From Oscillospiraceae bacterium (GTDB lineage Bacteria; Bacillota; Clostridia; Oscillospirales; Ruminococcaceae): DNA of 64,000 nucleotides. Each line of letters begins with the position of its first letter. Positions within the stretch are counted from its first letter, which is position 1. Position numbers and translations under genes: made by a program. The stretch covers positions 1 through 64,000 of the forward strand of contig JAHHTZ010000005.1 of the NCBI GenBank assembly GCA_020024285.1, read 5' to 3'. This document shows, piece by piece, positions 24,575-32,228 of the stretch. The notes beneath the pieces were generated by a model, which saw only the letters and a list, made by a program, of their open reading frames with translations, did no database searches and was not told the origin of the DNA.

Positions 24575-25507
24575 ATGCCTGCTTTTGTAACGCACGCCCT
24601 GTTCGGCGAGCTTGTGAAAAAAAATCTGCCCCAAAAACAGCGCCTTTTGATCGAGGCGCATCCTGCCCCCTTTTACTGGGGCTTGCAGGGACCCGACCTG
24701 CTCTTTTTCCGCGACGATATTTACCGCCGGAGCCCCCTCCCCAAGGTGGGCAGCCGCCTGCATAAACAGAAGATCCCCGAACAGATGGAAGCGTTTGCAC
24801 GGTATATCCGCGCAAAAAAGCGCAGTGAGCCGGGGACGGAGGAGGTGCTGCTTTCATACTTTCTGGGGTATCTGTGCCACTATATCCTCGATATGACAGC
24901 GCATCCCTACATCTATTTTTTGCAGGAGCGCGGAAAAAACTACCTCCCCCCAAAGGAATGGCGCGGCATCCATTTTCGCATCGAAAGTGACATCGATACG
25001 GCGCTGTGTCCCATCCTCAGCGGCGTTTGCGTCAAGGAATATAAAATCTTTCGTCCGCTGTGCACCGTGCAGGAGCGCGCCGCCATCGGGCGGATGCTGC
25101 GCCATGTGGTTTGGGATGCTCTGGGGGAGGAATATTCCACCAAGGATCTGATGCTCTGTTTTCGCGACTGCCACCGCCTGGTGCGTCTGGCGCTTGACCG
25201 CACGGGACTCCTTCTGCCCATTGCAGAGCGCACGGAGCGCCTCGTCTGTCATCCGAATACCGCAAGCGCCCATGTGCGCCGTGCTAAGGTGGAGCGCGAT
25301 GTGCTCAACGAAAAGCACGGGATGTGGGCGGCGCTGTATGACGAGGACAACCCCCGGACCGACAGCTTCTTCGATCTGCTGGAGCAGTCGTGCGATGCGG
25401 CAGTTGATGCCGTGCAAAGCTGGTACGACGGCGTTTACAGCGGGTGCATCCCCGATTGGAGAGGCTATCCCGGATATGACCACGGAAGTCCAAACGAAGG
25501 ACGATAG
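24575..25507 (+). CDS. Zinc-dependent phospholipase C-like protein
   Basis: A 310-residue protein of the zinc-dependent phospholipase C/S1-P1-like fold. Candidate zinc ligands are seen in THALFGE near the N-terminus, GLQGPDLLFF, LCHYILDMTAHPY (about residues 105-117) and HFRIESDID. No signal peptide is visible, unlike secreted alpha-toxin, and such cytosolic clostridial homologues have no defined substrate. It lies 30 bp after the TSUP gene and 27 bp before pncB on the same strand, so an operon is possible but gives no functional clue. Confidence 0.78.
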   Translation: MPAFVTHALFGELVKKNLPQKQRLLIEAHPAPFYWGLQGPDLLFFRDDIYRRSPLPKVGSRLHKQKIPEQMEAFARYIRAKKRSEPGTEEVLLSYFLGYLCHYILDMTAHPYIYFLQERGKNYLPPKEWRGIHFRIESDIDTALCPILSGVCVKEYKIFRPLCTVQERAAIGRMLRHVVWDALGEEYSTKDLMLCFRDCHRLVRLALDRTGLLLPIAERTERLVCHPNTASAHVRRAKVERDVLNEKHGMWAALYDEDNPRTDSFFDLLEQSCDAAVDAVQSWYDGVYSGCIPDWRGYPGYDHGSPNEGR

Positions 25508-25534
25508 GAATCAAGCCAAAGGAGAGTGCTTTTT

Positions 25535-27004
25535 ATGGAATTTAACTGGAAAGAAGAACGCAACCTCACGATGCTCACCGATTATTATGAGTTCACGATG
25601 TCGAACGGCTATTTCCTCAACGGGCTGGGCGATCGCATTGCGGTGTTTGATATGTTCTTCCGCCGCGTGCCGGACGAGGGAGGCTTCGCCCTCTTTGCAG
25701 GACTCGAACAGCTGATCGATTACCTCAAAAACCTGCACTTTACGCCGGAGGATATTGCGTATTTTCGCTCCAAAAAAATCTTCAACGAAAAATTCCTCGA
25801 ATATCTCGCGGATTTTCACTTCGAGTGCGACGTGTGGGCGATGAAGGAGGGGACCCCGATGTTCCCGAATGAGCCGATCGTCACCGTGAGAGGTCCTGTC
25901 ATTCAGGCACAGCTTGTGGAAACGATGGTCCTATTGACCATCAACCACCAGTCGCTCGTTGCCACCAAGGCAAACCGCATGGTGCGCGCCGCACAGGGCA
26001 GGAGCATCATGGAATTCGGCTCGCGCCGCGCCCAGAGCTACGACGCCGCCATCTTCGGCGCGCGCGCAGCCTACATCGGCGGCTGCGACGCCACCGCCTG
26101 CGCCATTGCCGACCGCGACTACGGCATCCCTGCCGCCGGAACGATGGCGCACAGCTGGGTCCAGCTCTTTGACAGCGAGCTGGAGGCATTTCGCAAGTAT
26201 GCCGAAATCTACCCCGAAAACTGCACCCTCCTCATCGACACCTACAACGTCCTCAAATCGGGTACGCCCAACGCCATCAAGGTGTTTGACGAGGTGATCG
26301 TCCCCAAGGGGCTGCGTCCGAAGGGTGTCCGCATCGACAGCGGCGACATCGCCTACCTCTCGAAAAAGGTGCGCAAGATGCTCGATGATGCGGGGTATGA
26401 GGATGTGCAGATCGTGGCATCGAACTCCCTCGACGAGTACCTCATCCGCGACCTTGCACAGCAGGGCGCAAGGCTTGACAGCTTCGGCATCGGGGAGCGG
26501 CTCATCACCAGCAAATCGGACCCCGTGTTCGGCGGTGTGTATAAGCTCGTGGCGGTGGAAAAGGACGGCGTGTACATCCCGAAAATCAAGGTGAGCGAGA
26601 GCCTTGAGAAAATCACGAACCCCTGCTTCAAGCGGCTCTACCGCTTCTACAATGCGGAGAGCGGCAAGGCGGAGGCGGACTATATCTGCGTGGCGGACGA
26701 GGAGCTTTACACGAAAAAGCCCATCACCATCACGATCTTCGACCCGCTTGCGACCTGGAAGAAAAAGACGCTCGAAAACGTGTGGGCAAGGGAACTGCTC
26801 GTCCCCATCTTCGAGAAGGGGAAATGCGTCTACGAAAAGCCGTCCTTAGAGGACATCCGCACCTACTGCGCCGAGCAGGTGGAGAGCCTCTGGGACGAGG
26901 TGAAGCGCTTTGAGAATCCGCACACCTACTACGTCGATCTGTCCGAAAAGCTGTGGAGCATCAAGACCGATCTGCTGTCGGAGCACAACAGCAGTCTGCG
27001 GTAA
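25535..27004 (+). CDS. pncB: Nicotinate phosphoribosyltransferase
   Basis: A 489-residue enzyme of NAD salvage: it joins nicotinate and PRPP to nicotinate mononucleotide with ATP hydrolysis. The N-terminus NLTMLTDYYEFTMSNGYF, the phosphoribosyl-acceptor loop region EFGSRRAQSYDAA, the PRPP-site segment KGVRIDSGDIAYLSKK and the NSLDEYLI stretch are typical of Firmicutes NAPRTases. ATG 25535 lies ten bases after GGAG; the GTG at 25526 is too close to it. A palindromic repeat array follows directly after the stop. Confidence 0.95.
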   Translation: MEFNWKEERNLTMLTDYYEFTMSNGYFLNGLGDRIAVFDMFFRRVPDEGGFALFAGLEQLIDYLKNLHFTPEDIAYFRSKKIFNEKFLEYLADFHFECDVWAMKEGTPMFPNEPIVTVRGPVIQAQLVETMVLLTINHQSLVATKANRMVRAAQGRSIMEFGSRRAQSYDAAIFGARAAYIGGCDATACAIADRDYGIPAAGTMAHSWVQLFDSELEAFRKYAEIYPENCTLLIDTYNVLKSGTPNAIKVFDEVIVPKGLRPKGVRIDSGDIAYLSKKVRKMLDDAGYEDVQIVASNSLDEYLIRDLAQQGARLDSFGIGERLITSKSDPVFGGVYKLVAVEKDGVYIPKIKVSESLEKITNPCFKRLYRFYNAESGKAEADYICVADEELYTKKPITITIFDPLATWKKKTLENVWARELLVPIFEKGKCVYEKPSLEDIRTYCAEQVESLWDEVKRFENPHTYYVDLSEKLWSIKTDLLSEHNSSLR

Positions 27005-27007
27005 AGC

Positions 27008-27247
27008 GCAGTTCGCGCGTGAAGCGCGAACTGCCATAAGTACAGCACAGGGTGCTGTATTTGATATGGTTCGGAAGGCTGTCGTATCAACTGCCACAAG
27101 TACAGCACAGAGTGCTGTATTGGATATGGTTCGGAAGGCTGTCGCATCAACTGCCACAAGTACAGCGCAGAGTTCTGTACTTGATATGGTTCGGAAGGCT
27201 GTCGTATCAACTGCCACAAATACAGCACAGGGTGCTGTACTGGATAT
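27008..27247. repeat. Palindrome plus 60-bp tandem repeats (3.6 copies), array III
   Basis: A hairpin GCAGTTCGCGC/GCGCGAACTGC (27008-27034) is followed by exact-length 60-bp units starting at 27031, 27091, 27151 and 27211 (last partial). Each unit contains TACAGCAC/GTGCTGTA (degenerate in copy 3), then TGGATATGGTTCGGAAGG-like sequence, a variant of the flank seen in the other arrays. The units abut with no unique spacers, so this is not CRISPR. Confidence 0.9.
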
Positions 27248-27268
27248 AAAAAGCTATGATACCAAGCT

Positions 27269-27298
27269 AAGGCTGGCACAATGTGCCAGCCTTTTTTT
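27269..27298 (+). terminator. Terminator before the phage cassette
   Basis: AAGGCTGGCACA/TGTGCCAGCCTT followed by T7. It insulates the cassette from pncB transcription. Confidence 0.92.
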
Positions 27299-27330
27299 GC
27301 CCCTGCGCGCAGCGCGGGGGCATTTTGTTT
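27299..27330 (+). terminator. Second hairpin before the phage cassette
   Basis: GCCCCTGCGC/GCGCGGGGGC-type stem followed by ATTTTGTTTTTT, directly after the first terminator. Two in series suggest that strict insulation of the cassette is favoured. Confidence 0.65.
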
Positions 27331-27340
27331 TTTGGGGGGC

Positions 27341-27388
27341 GTGAAAAAAACGCGGATGAAGTGCGGCGATCCTCATGGTAGGATAGGG
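27341..27388 (+). promoter_or_regulatory. 48-bp element, copy B, upstream of the phage cassette
   Basis: Matches copy A (3038-3085) at 40 of 48 positions without a gap; the first 20 bases are identical. TAGGAT at 27379-27384 takes the place of TATGAT. It lies about 50 bp before the region where terS-like coding begins. The 20-bp invariant block GTGAAAAAAACGCGGATGAA may be the binding site and the GATAGGG end the -10 region. Confidence 0.7.
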
Positions 27389-27673
27389 GCATCGCAAAAT
27401 CCACAAAACAACACGAAAGGAGCGGATGGATGTGGAGTAACAACAAAAGAGCTGCAAAATTTTTCGACCATTCGGGAGCGTTTGACGTGGCTTTTGACAG
27501 AGCCGCGGGAATTTCTCCCCGAGGGGCAGGACAACGGCATGGCGATTGCCCTTGCGCTGCTCGAGCTTGCAAAGGGCGGAAACCTCAACGCCATCCGCGA
27601 GGTGATCGCGATGGTGGGCGAGGACAGCGGCAGCACAAAGGAGGTGGTCATCGTTGACGATGTGCAGACTTAG
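27356..27673 (+). CDS. Terminase small subunit-like protein, start uncertain
   Basis: Protein-like sequence runs from about 27437 (VTTKELQNFSTIRERLTWLL...NLNAIREVIAMVGED) to the stop at 27673, and its position before terL and its helical, charged composition suit a small terminase subunit that recognises DNA. The only in-frame ATG, 27356, lies inside the 48-bp element. The best ribosome site (AAAGGAG, 27417-27423) instead serves ATG 27430, which opens a different frame. Either an unusual start is used or a single-base frameshift separates start and body. Overlaps the terL start by 20 bp. Confidence 0.5.
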   Translation: MKCGDPHGRIGASQNPQNNTKGADGCGVTTKELQNFSTIRERLTWLLTEPREFLPEGQDNGMAIALALLELAKGGNLNAIREVIAMVGEDSGSTKEVVIVDDVQT

Positions 27674-28916
27674 CGAGTGCATCGCGCCGGCGTTTCGCCC
27701 CGTGCACCGCGCGATCTGGGAGGAGCGCTGCACCGAAGCCGTCCTCTACGGGGGGCGCGGCTCGTGCAAGAGCAGCTTTGCTTCCATTGAGCTGCTGCTT
27801 CAGCTCATCCGTCACCCCAAGGTGCACGGCGTGGTGCTGCGTAAGCGCGAAAACCGCCTGCGCACCTCCGTCTATGCGCAGATGCAGTGGGCGATCCTTA
27901 CGCTGGGACTAAGCCATCAATTCAAGATGACCGTTTCCCCGATGGAAATTTCCTACCTGCCGACAGGACAGAAAATCTACTTCTTCGGCATGGACGACCC
28001 CGGAAAGATCAAGTCCATCAAAGCACCCTTTGGACACATCGGGCTGCTGTGGTTTGAGGAGCTTGACCAGTTTTCGGGTCCGGAGGAAATCCGCAGCGTG
28101 GAGCAGTCCGTCCTGCGCGGCGGCGATTATTCCCTCGTATTTAAGACCTTTAACCCGCCGCAGAGCGCGTCCCACTGGGTCAACCGCGCGGTCGCGGGCG
28201 AAAAGGAGGGAAGGATCTGCTACAAAAGCTCCTACCTCGATGTGCCGCCCCAATGGCTCGGACGGCGTTTTTTGGAGGATGCGCAGTTTTTGAGGGAAAA
28301 GAACGTCCACGCCTACGAGCACGAATACCTTGGGGTATCCAACGGCACGGGCGGTCAGGTCTTTTCCAACGTGACGGTGCGAAGCATCGGGGAGGAGGAG
28401 CGCAGCCGCCTTGACTGGCGCTACCGCGGCATCGACTGGGGCTGGTATCCCGACCCGTTTTGCTACCTTGAGATGGCGTATCTTGCGCAGGAGCAGCGAC
28501 TCTTTGTGCTCGATGAGGTGAGCGGCAACAAGCTCTCCAACGAGCGCATCGCGGAGCTTTTGCGCCAGCACGGCGTCGGGGCGCAGCACCGCATCACGGC
28601 GGACAGCGGCGGCGAGGGCATCAAATCCTCCAGCGACCTGCGCGCACGGGGACTGGACGTCCATCCGGCGATGAAGGGTCCGGGGAGCGTCGATTACTCG
28701 ATGAAGTGGCTTGCCTCCTTGCGCGAGATCGTCATCGACCCCGAACGCTGTCCGCGTGCCGCAGCGGAATTTACCCAGTATGAATTTGAAAAAAATCAGT
28801 CCGGCGATACCGTCAGCGGCTTTCCCGACCGGGACAACCACGCCATCGACGCGGCGCGCTACGGTCTGGAGCGCATTTGGCAGAAGCCGTTTCGACAAAA
28901 TCGCCTGCACGGATGA
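27654..28916 (+). CDS. Phage terminase large subunit (PBSX-type)
   Basis: A 420-residue packaging motor. The ATPase has Walker A GGRGSCKS (33-40) and Walker B LLWFEE (131-136). The RNase H-like nuclease shows acidic residues D261 in RGIDWGW, D317 in ITADSGGEG and D399 in DRDNHAIDAARY. All catalytic groups appear intact, which speaks against decay. TTG 27654 is chosen because AAGGAGGTGG lies nine bases upstream; ATG 27660 is slightly too far. Translationally coupled to the preceding frame. PBSX-like terminases often package by headful, relevant to whether particles carry host DNA. Confidence 0.92.
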   Translation: MTMCRLSECIAPAFRPVHRAIWEERCTEAVLYGGRGSCKSSFASIELLLQLIRHPKVHGVVLRKRENRLRTSVYAQMQWAILTLGLSHQFKMTVSPMEISYLPTGQKIYFFGMDDPGKIKSIKAPFGHIGLLWFEELDQFSGPEEIRSVEQSVLRGGDYSLVFKTFNPPQSASHWVNRAVAGEKEGRICYKSSYLDVPPQWLGRRFLEDAQFLREKNVHAYEHEYLGVSNGTGGQVFSNVTVRSIGEEERSRLDWRYRGIDWGWYPDPFCYLEMAYLAQEQRLFVLDEVSGNKLSNERIAELLRQHGVGAQHRITADSGGEGIKSSSDLRARGLDVHPAMKGPGSVDYSMKWLASLREIVIDPERCPRAAAEFTQYEFEKNQSGDTVSGFPDRDNHAIDAARYGLERIWQKPFRQNRLHG

Positions 28917-28931
28917 CGAAAGGAATGTGAT

Positions 28932-30458
28932 ATGGTGCAGTTTTGGAACAAGAAAAAACCGCTTCCCCCCGCGGAACACGAGGACCTCAGAAGCAGCGAG
29001 ATGCAGGAGGCGATCGCCCAATGGGAGGATATTTTCAGCGGCAGACCCGACTGGGCAACGCCCAAGCACCCCGACACGCTCAACCTCGCAAGCGCTGCCA
29101 CGCGGTATCTGACGCGCCTGACCTGCGCAGAGCTGAGTGTGCAGTGCCGCGGCTCTGCCCGTGCCGCGCGCATCGGGGAGGTGATGGAGCGTCAGGTCCT
29201 GCCCCAGTTTTCGGCGGCGATGCAGCAGGCGATGGCGGGGGGATGCGTGGTGTGGAAGCCCTATGTGGCGGATGGGAACATCTCGGTGGAGTGGCTTCGT
29301 GCCGACGAATTTTACCCCATCGAGCAATCCCCCGACGGGCGCGTGACGGCGGCGGTGTTCCTCGAGCATCGGCGCTTCGGGGAGCGGGACTATCTGCGGC
29401 TCGAAACCCACCGCCCCACAAAGGACGGGGGCTATGAGATCCTTCAGCAGGCATTCGAGGATGAAAACGGCGCGCCGGGGAAACCCGTTTCCCTCTATGA
29501 CATCCCCGCGTGGCGCGAGCTTGTCCCCCATGTGAAGGCAGAGCATGTGGAAGCTCCGCTCTTTGCGGTATTGCGGATGCCGTTTGCCAACACGGTGGAC
29601 GGCTCCGCACAGCCGGTGTCGCTGTATGCGTCGGCAGTTTCCACCCTGCGCGACCTCGACCGACTCTACGGCGACTACCGCTTCGAGTTTTCGTCCGCAC
29701 GGCGCAAGCTCATCCTTCGGGAAGATGCTCTGCGTCTGCGCGCCGACGGCTCGGCAATCCTTCCGCAGGAGGAGGGGGCGGCGGATGTGTACCTTCCGCT
29801 CGACTTTGGCACGGAGGGCGCACCCTTCGGGGACTACACCCCCGCCATTCGGGAGGCACAGTATCGGGAGGGCATCCACGAGCTGCTGCGATTGTACGAA
29901 TTGCAGACGGGCGTTTCTCCGGGGACATTTTCCCTCGACGAGGGGGGCAAGGCGATCACGGCGACGGAGGTCCTCTCCAAGGACCGCAAGACGTACTACA
30001 CCGTCCACGAGATGCAGCAGCAGGGGAAGGAAGCCCTCAAAGACCTTGCGGCGGCAATCGATGCGATGCTCTCGCTCTATCGCCTTGCCCCGTCGGGGAA
30101 GTGGGAGCTTTGTGTGGAATTCGGTGACAGCGTGTTCGAGGACACCGCAACCGAGTTTGAGCGCAGGCGGCAGCTTGTGGAGCTTGGGATGCGTCCGGAG
30201 CTGCTGCTTGCGTGGTATTTTAAGACAACCGAAGAGGATGCGGCAGCGATGCTGCATCAAACGAAAGGAGAAGACAATGGATCTATTGACATGGATGCAG
30301 GAACAGCCCCTCGAATGGACCGAGGAGCAGCGGCAGACCCTCATGCAGGCGCAGGAGGAGCTGGACACTCTGAGAGCGCAGCTCGACGCGATGCAGGAGG
30401 AGAAGCTCAAAAATCAGGAGGAGGAAGCCCTGAGCGAAGCGATCGAGGCGGAATTTAG
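28932..30458 (+). CDS. Phage portal protein
   Basis: A 508-residue portal-like protein following terL after 15 bp. It forms the dodecameric ring through which DNA enters the head. The central region (DRLYGDYRFEFSSARRKLIL, LRLYELQTGVSPGTFSLDE, ITATEVLSKDRKTYYTVHEMQ) is typical of SPP1/gp6-type portals. After about residue 448 the frame overlaps the next gene for 182 bp and turns into G/A/R/D-rich sequence (TAPRMDRGAAADPHAG) that looks like a frame shadow. The true end may be altered by a frameshift. Confidence 0.87.
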   Translation: MVQFWNKKKPLPPAEHEDLRSSEMQEAIAQWEDIFSGRPDWATPKHPDTLNLASAATRYLTRLTCAELSVQCRGSARAARIGEVMERQVLPQFSAAMQQAMAGGCVVWKPYVADGNISVEWLRADEFYPIEQSPDGRVTAAVFLEHRRFGERDYLRLETHRPTKDGGYEILQQAFEDENGAPGKPVSLYDIPAWRELVPHVKAEHVEAPLFAVLRMPFANTVDGSAQPVSLYASAVSTLRDLDRLYGDYRFEFSSARRKLILREDALRLRADGSAILPQEEGAADVYLPLDFGTEGAPFGDYTPAIREAQYREGIHELLRLYELQTGVSPGTFSLDEGGKAITATEVLSKDRKTYYTVHEMQQQGKEALKDLAAAIDAMLSLYRLAPSGKWELCVEFGDSVFEDTATEFERRRQLVELGMRPELLLAWYFKTTEEDAAAMLHQTKGEDNGSIDMDAGTAPRMDRGAAADPHAGAGGAGHSESAARRDAGGEAQKSGGGSPERSDRGGI

Positions 30459-30696
30459 AGCGCGAAGCATCACCCGCGGCGGCGTCATCCGGGCGCTGCT
30501 CGACCGTTCCAAAATCTCGCTTGAGGGCGGGGAGATCGTGGGGCTGCGCGAGCAGCTCAATGCGATGAGCGAGGACGAAGCCACCGCCTTTTTGTTCGAG
30601 CCGGAGCGGGAGCTTCCGCGCTTTGTGCCGGTGGGGAGAAAATCCCCGTCCCACAGGGAGAAGGCGGCACGGAGGATCATGGGACTCCCGTACTAA
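30277..30696 (+). CDS. Phage scaffold protein (GP20-like)
   Basis: A 139-residue protein with a coiled-coil-forming N-terminal half (residues 18-60, E/Q/L-rich) and the C-terminal segment IRALLDRSKISLEGGEIVGLREQL...DEATAFLFEP, characteristic of the phage minor structural GP20/scaffold family that guides capsid assembly. ATG 30277 has AAAGGAG seven bases upstream, inside the portal frame. The stop codon lies within the first hairpin of a palindromic array that separates it from the capsid gene. Confidence 0.8.
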   Translation: MDLLTWMQEQPLEWTEEQRQTLMQAQEELDTLRAQLDAMQEEKLKNQEEEALSEAIEAEFRARSITRGGVIRALLDRSKISLEGGEIVGLREQLNAMSEDEATAFLFEPERELPRFVPVGRKSPSHREKAARRIMGLPY

Positions 30697-30888
30697 CAGC
30701 ACAAAGTGCTGTTAGTACCACAAGAACAAAGCTGTGCTTTGTTCTTGATATGATATGAGAGTCTATGCGAAGCGGTGAACTACTACGAGAACGAAGCGCA
30801 GCTTCGTTCTCGGCTCGGTACGGAAGCACACAGTAACAGTGCTGTAGCACTGTTACTACCACAAGGATGAAGCGTGGCTTCATCCTTG
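30691..30888. repeat. Palindromic module array IV inside the phage cassette
   Basis: Five hairpins: 30691-30717, 30721-30747, 30786-30812, 30832-30857 and 30862-30888. Four have 12-bp stems with 3-base loops; the fourth has 11 bp and 4 bases. Type A stems CAAGAACAAAGC, CGAGAACGAAGC and CAAGGATGAAGC differ by paired changes, and are followed by CTCGGCTCGGTACGGAAG-like flanks. The array sits between scaffold and capsid genes; 30889-30990 has no further gene. Confidence 0.92.
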
Positions 30889-30996
30889 GCACGGTACGAA
30901 AGTTTCGTGGGAGAGCGTGAAAGTGCGGTGAACTACAAAAACGGCAGCTTCCCCTGACATCAACCACAACAACAAAAACAAAGGAGAAATGTGACT

Positions 30997-31863
30997 ATGG
31001 CAAACAACATCAGCGTATTCAAAAAGTACATCGACCTTCTGGACGAGGTCTATAAAAATGCGTCCCTCACCTCTGTGCTCGACGGCGACAGCACCCTCAC
31101 CAGCGTGGGCGCAAATGCCAACGAGCTCATCATCCCGAAAATCGACATGGACGGGCTTGCAAACTACGACCGCAACGGCGGCTATGTGGACGGCAGCGTC
31201 ACCCTCACGAACGAAACCGTCAAATTCAACTACGACCGCGGCCGTGCCTTCTCCGTCGATGCGATGGACAACGAGGAAACCGCAGGTCTTGCCTTCGGCA
31301 AGCTCTCAAGCGAATTCATCCGCACCAAAACCGTGCCGGAGATGGATGCGTTCCGCTTTGCGACCTACGCTTCCGCCACCGGTGCTGTGAAGGATGCCGG
31401 TGCGTTGGCGGACGGTGCGGCAGTCATCGCCGCTTTGCGTAAGGGCATCAACCGCATGGACGAGGAGGAGGTCCCGTGCGACGGACGCTACCTCTTTATC
31501 ACCCCTGCTGTATACGGCATGGTGCTCGACCTCGACGAAACCAAGAGCAAGGCGGTCCTGAGCCGCTTTGAGGACATCATCCTCGTTCCGCAGAGCCGCT
31601 TCTACACCGCCGTGGAACTGCTCTCCGGCGGCAGCGACCAGACCGCGGGCGGCTTCAAAAAAGGTGCCGCCGCAAAAGAGATCGACTTCATGATCGTCCA
31701 CAAGGATGCGGTCATCCAGTACCCGAAGCACACCGTCAACAAGGTCATCCGCCCCGAAGAAAACCAGAAGGCCGATGCATGGCGCTTCTTCTTCCGCGCA
31801 TATGGGCTTGTGAACGTCTACGAAAACAAGGCGAAGGGCATTTTTGTCCACACCAAGGCGTAA
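30997..31863 (+). CDS. Major capsid protein
   Basis: A 288-residue coat protein following the scaffold gene. It has the layout of HK97-fold capsid proteins of clostridial siphophages: N-terminal helix (VFKKYIDLLDEVYKNAS), a long beta/E-loop-like segment (LANYDRNGGYVDGSVTLTNETVKFNYDRGRAF) and the P-domain end FFFRAYGLVNVYENKAKGIFVHTKA. No N-terminal delta domain and no protease gene are present, consistent with use of a separate scaffold. ATG 30997 lies ten bases after AAGGAG; GTG 30991 is too close. Confidence 0.9.
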   Translation: MANNISVFKKYIDLLDEVYKNASLTSVLDGDSTLTSVGANANELIIPKIDMDGLANYDRNGGYVDGSVTLTNETVKFNYDRGRAFSVDAMDNEETAGLAFGKLSSEFIRTKTVPEMDAFRFATYASATGAVKDAGALADGAAVIAALRKGINRMDEEEVPCDGRYLFITPAVYGMVLDLDETKSKAVLSRFEDIILVPQSRFYTAVELLSGGSDQTAGGFKKGAAAKEIDFMIVHKDAVIQYPKHTVNKVIRPEENQKADAWRFFFRAYGLVNVYENKAKGIFVHTKA

Positions 31864-31880
31864 GCCGGCGGAGGAAAACG

Positions 31881-32228
31881 ATGGACGGACTTTTGCAGTT
31901 TTACGAACAGGAATACGGCGGCAGCAAGGTCCCGATGGCGCAGCGCGCGCGCTTGCTTTATAAGGCAAGCGGCGCCGTCGATGCGCTGACGTGCCGGGAC
32001 ACTGCACTGCGTGCAGAGCACACCGAGGCGCTGTCCTTTGCCTGCTGTGCGGCGGCGGATGCCCTGTGGGAGCGCGAAGCACACGGCGACGTCCTGCGCG
32101 AAACAAACGGCGATGTCACCATCGCTTACCGCACAGGCGGCGCACCCTCCCTCTACCATATCCTGCACGGCGCCGTTTTCCCGTATCTCAACGGAACGGG
32201 GCTCTTGTACCGGGGGGTGAACGGATGA
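31881..32228 (+). CDS. Head-tail connector-like protein
   Basis: A 115-residue protein between capsid and tail genes, in the place of the first head-tail connector (gp15/gp6-like). It is mostly helical with several cysteines. GGAGG precedes ATG 31881, and its TGA overlaps the next ATG by four bases. Assignment rests on gene order rather than a motif. Confidence 0.6.
   Translation: MDGLLQFYEQEYGGSKVPMAQRARLLYKASGAVDALTCRDTALRAEHTEALSFACCAAADALWEREAHGDVLRETNGDVTIAYRTGGAPSLYHILHGAVFPYLNGTGLLYRGVNG

Noticed and set aside
27031..27247. 60-bp repeats as a CRISPR array
   Set aside because: The units abut and are similar over their full length, with no unique spacers and no cas genes nearby.
27049..27344. 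60-bp repeats as a 20-residue repeat peptide
   Set aside because: Several frames on both strands stay open because 60 is divisible by three; none has a ribosome site, and the frame runs through a terminator.
27909..30410. An 833-codon minus-strand open frame through terL and portal
   Set aside because: It crosses two clear phage genes on the other strand, lacks a start context and any recognisable motif.
30691..30888. Chain of rho-independent terminators in the phage cassette
   Set aside because: Stems are strong but none is followed by a T run; they match the palindromic repeat family instead.
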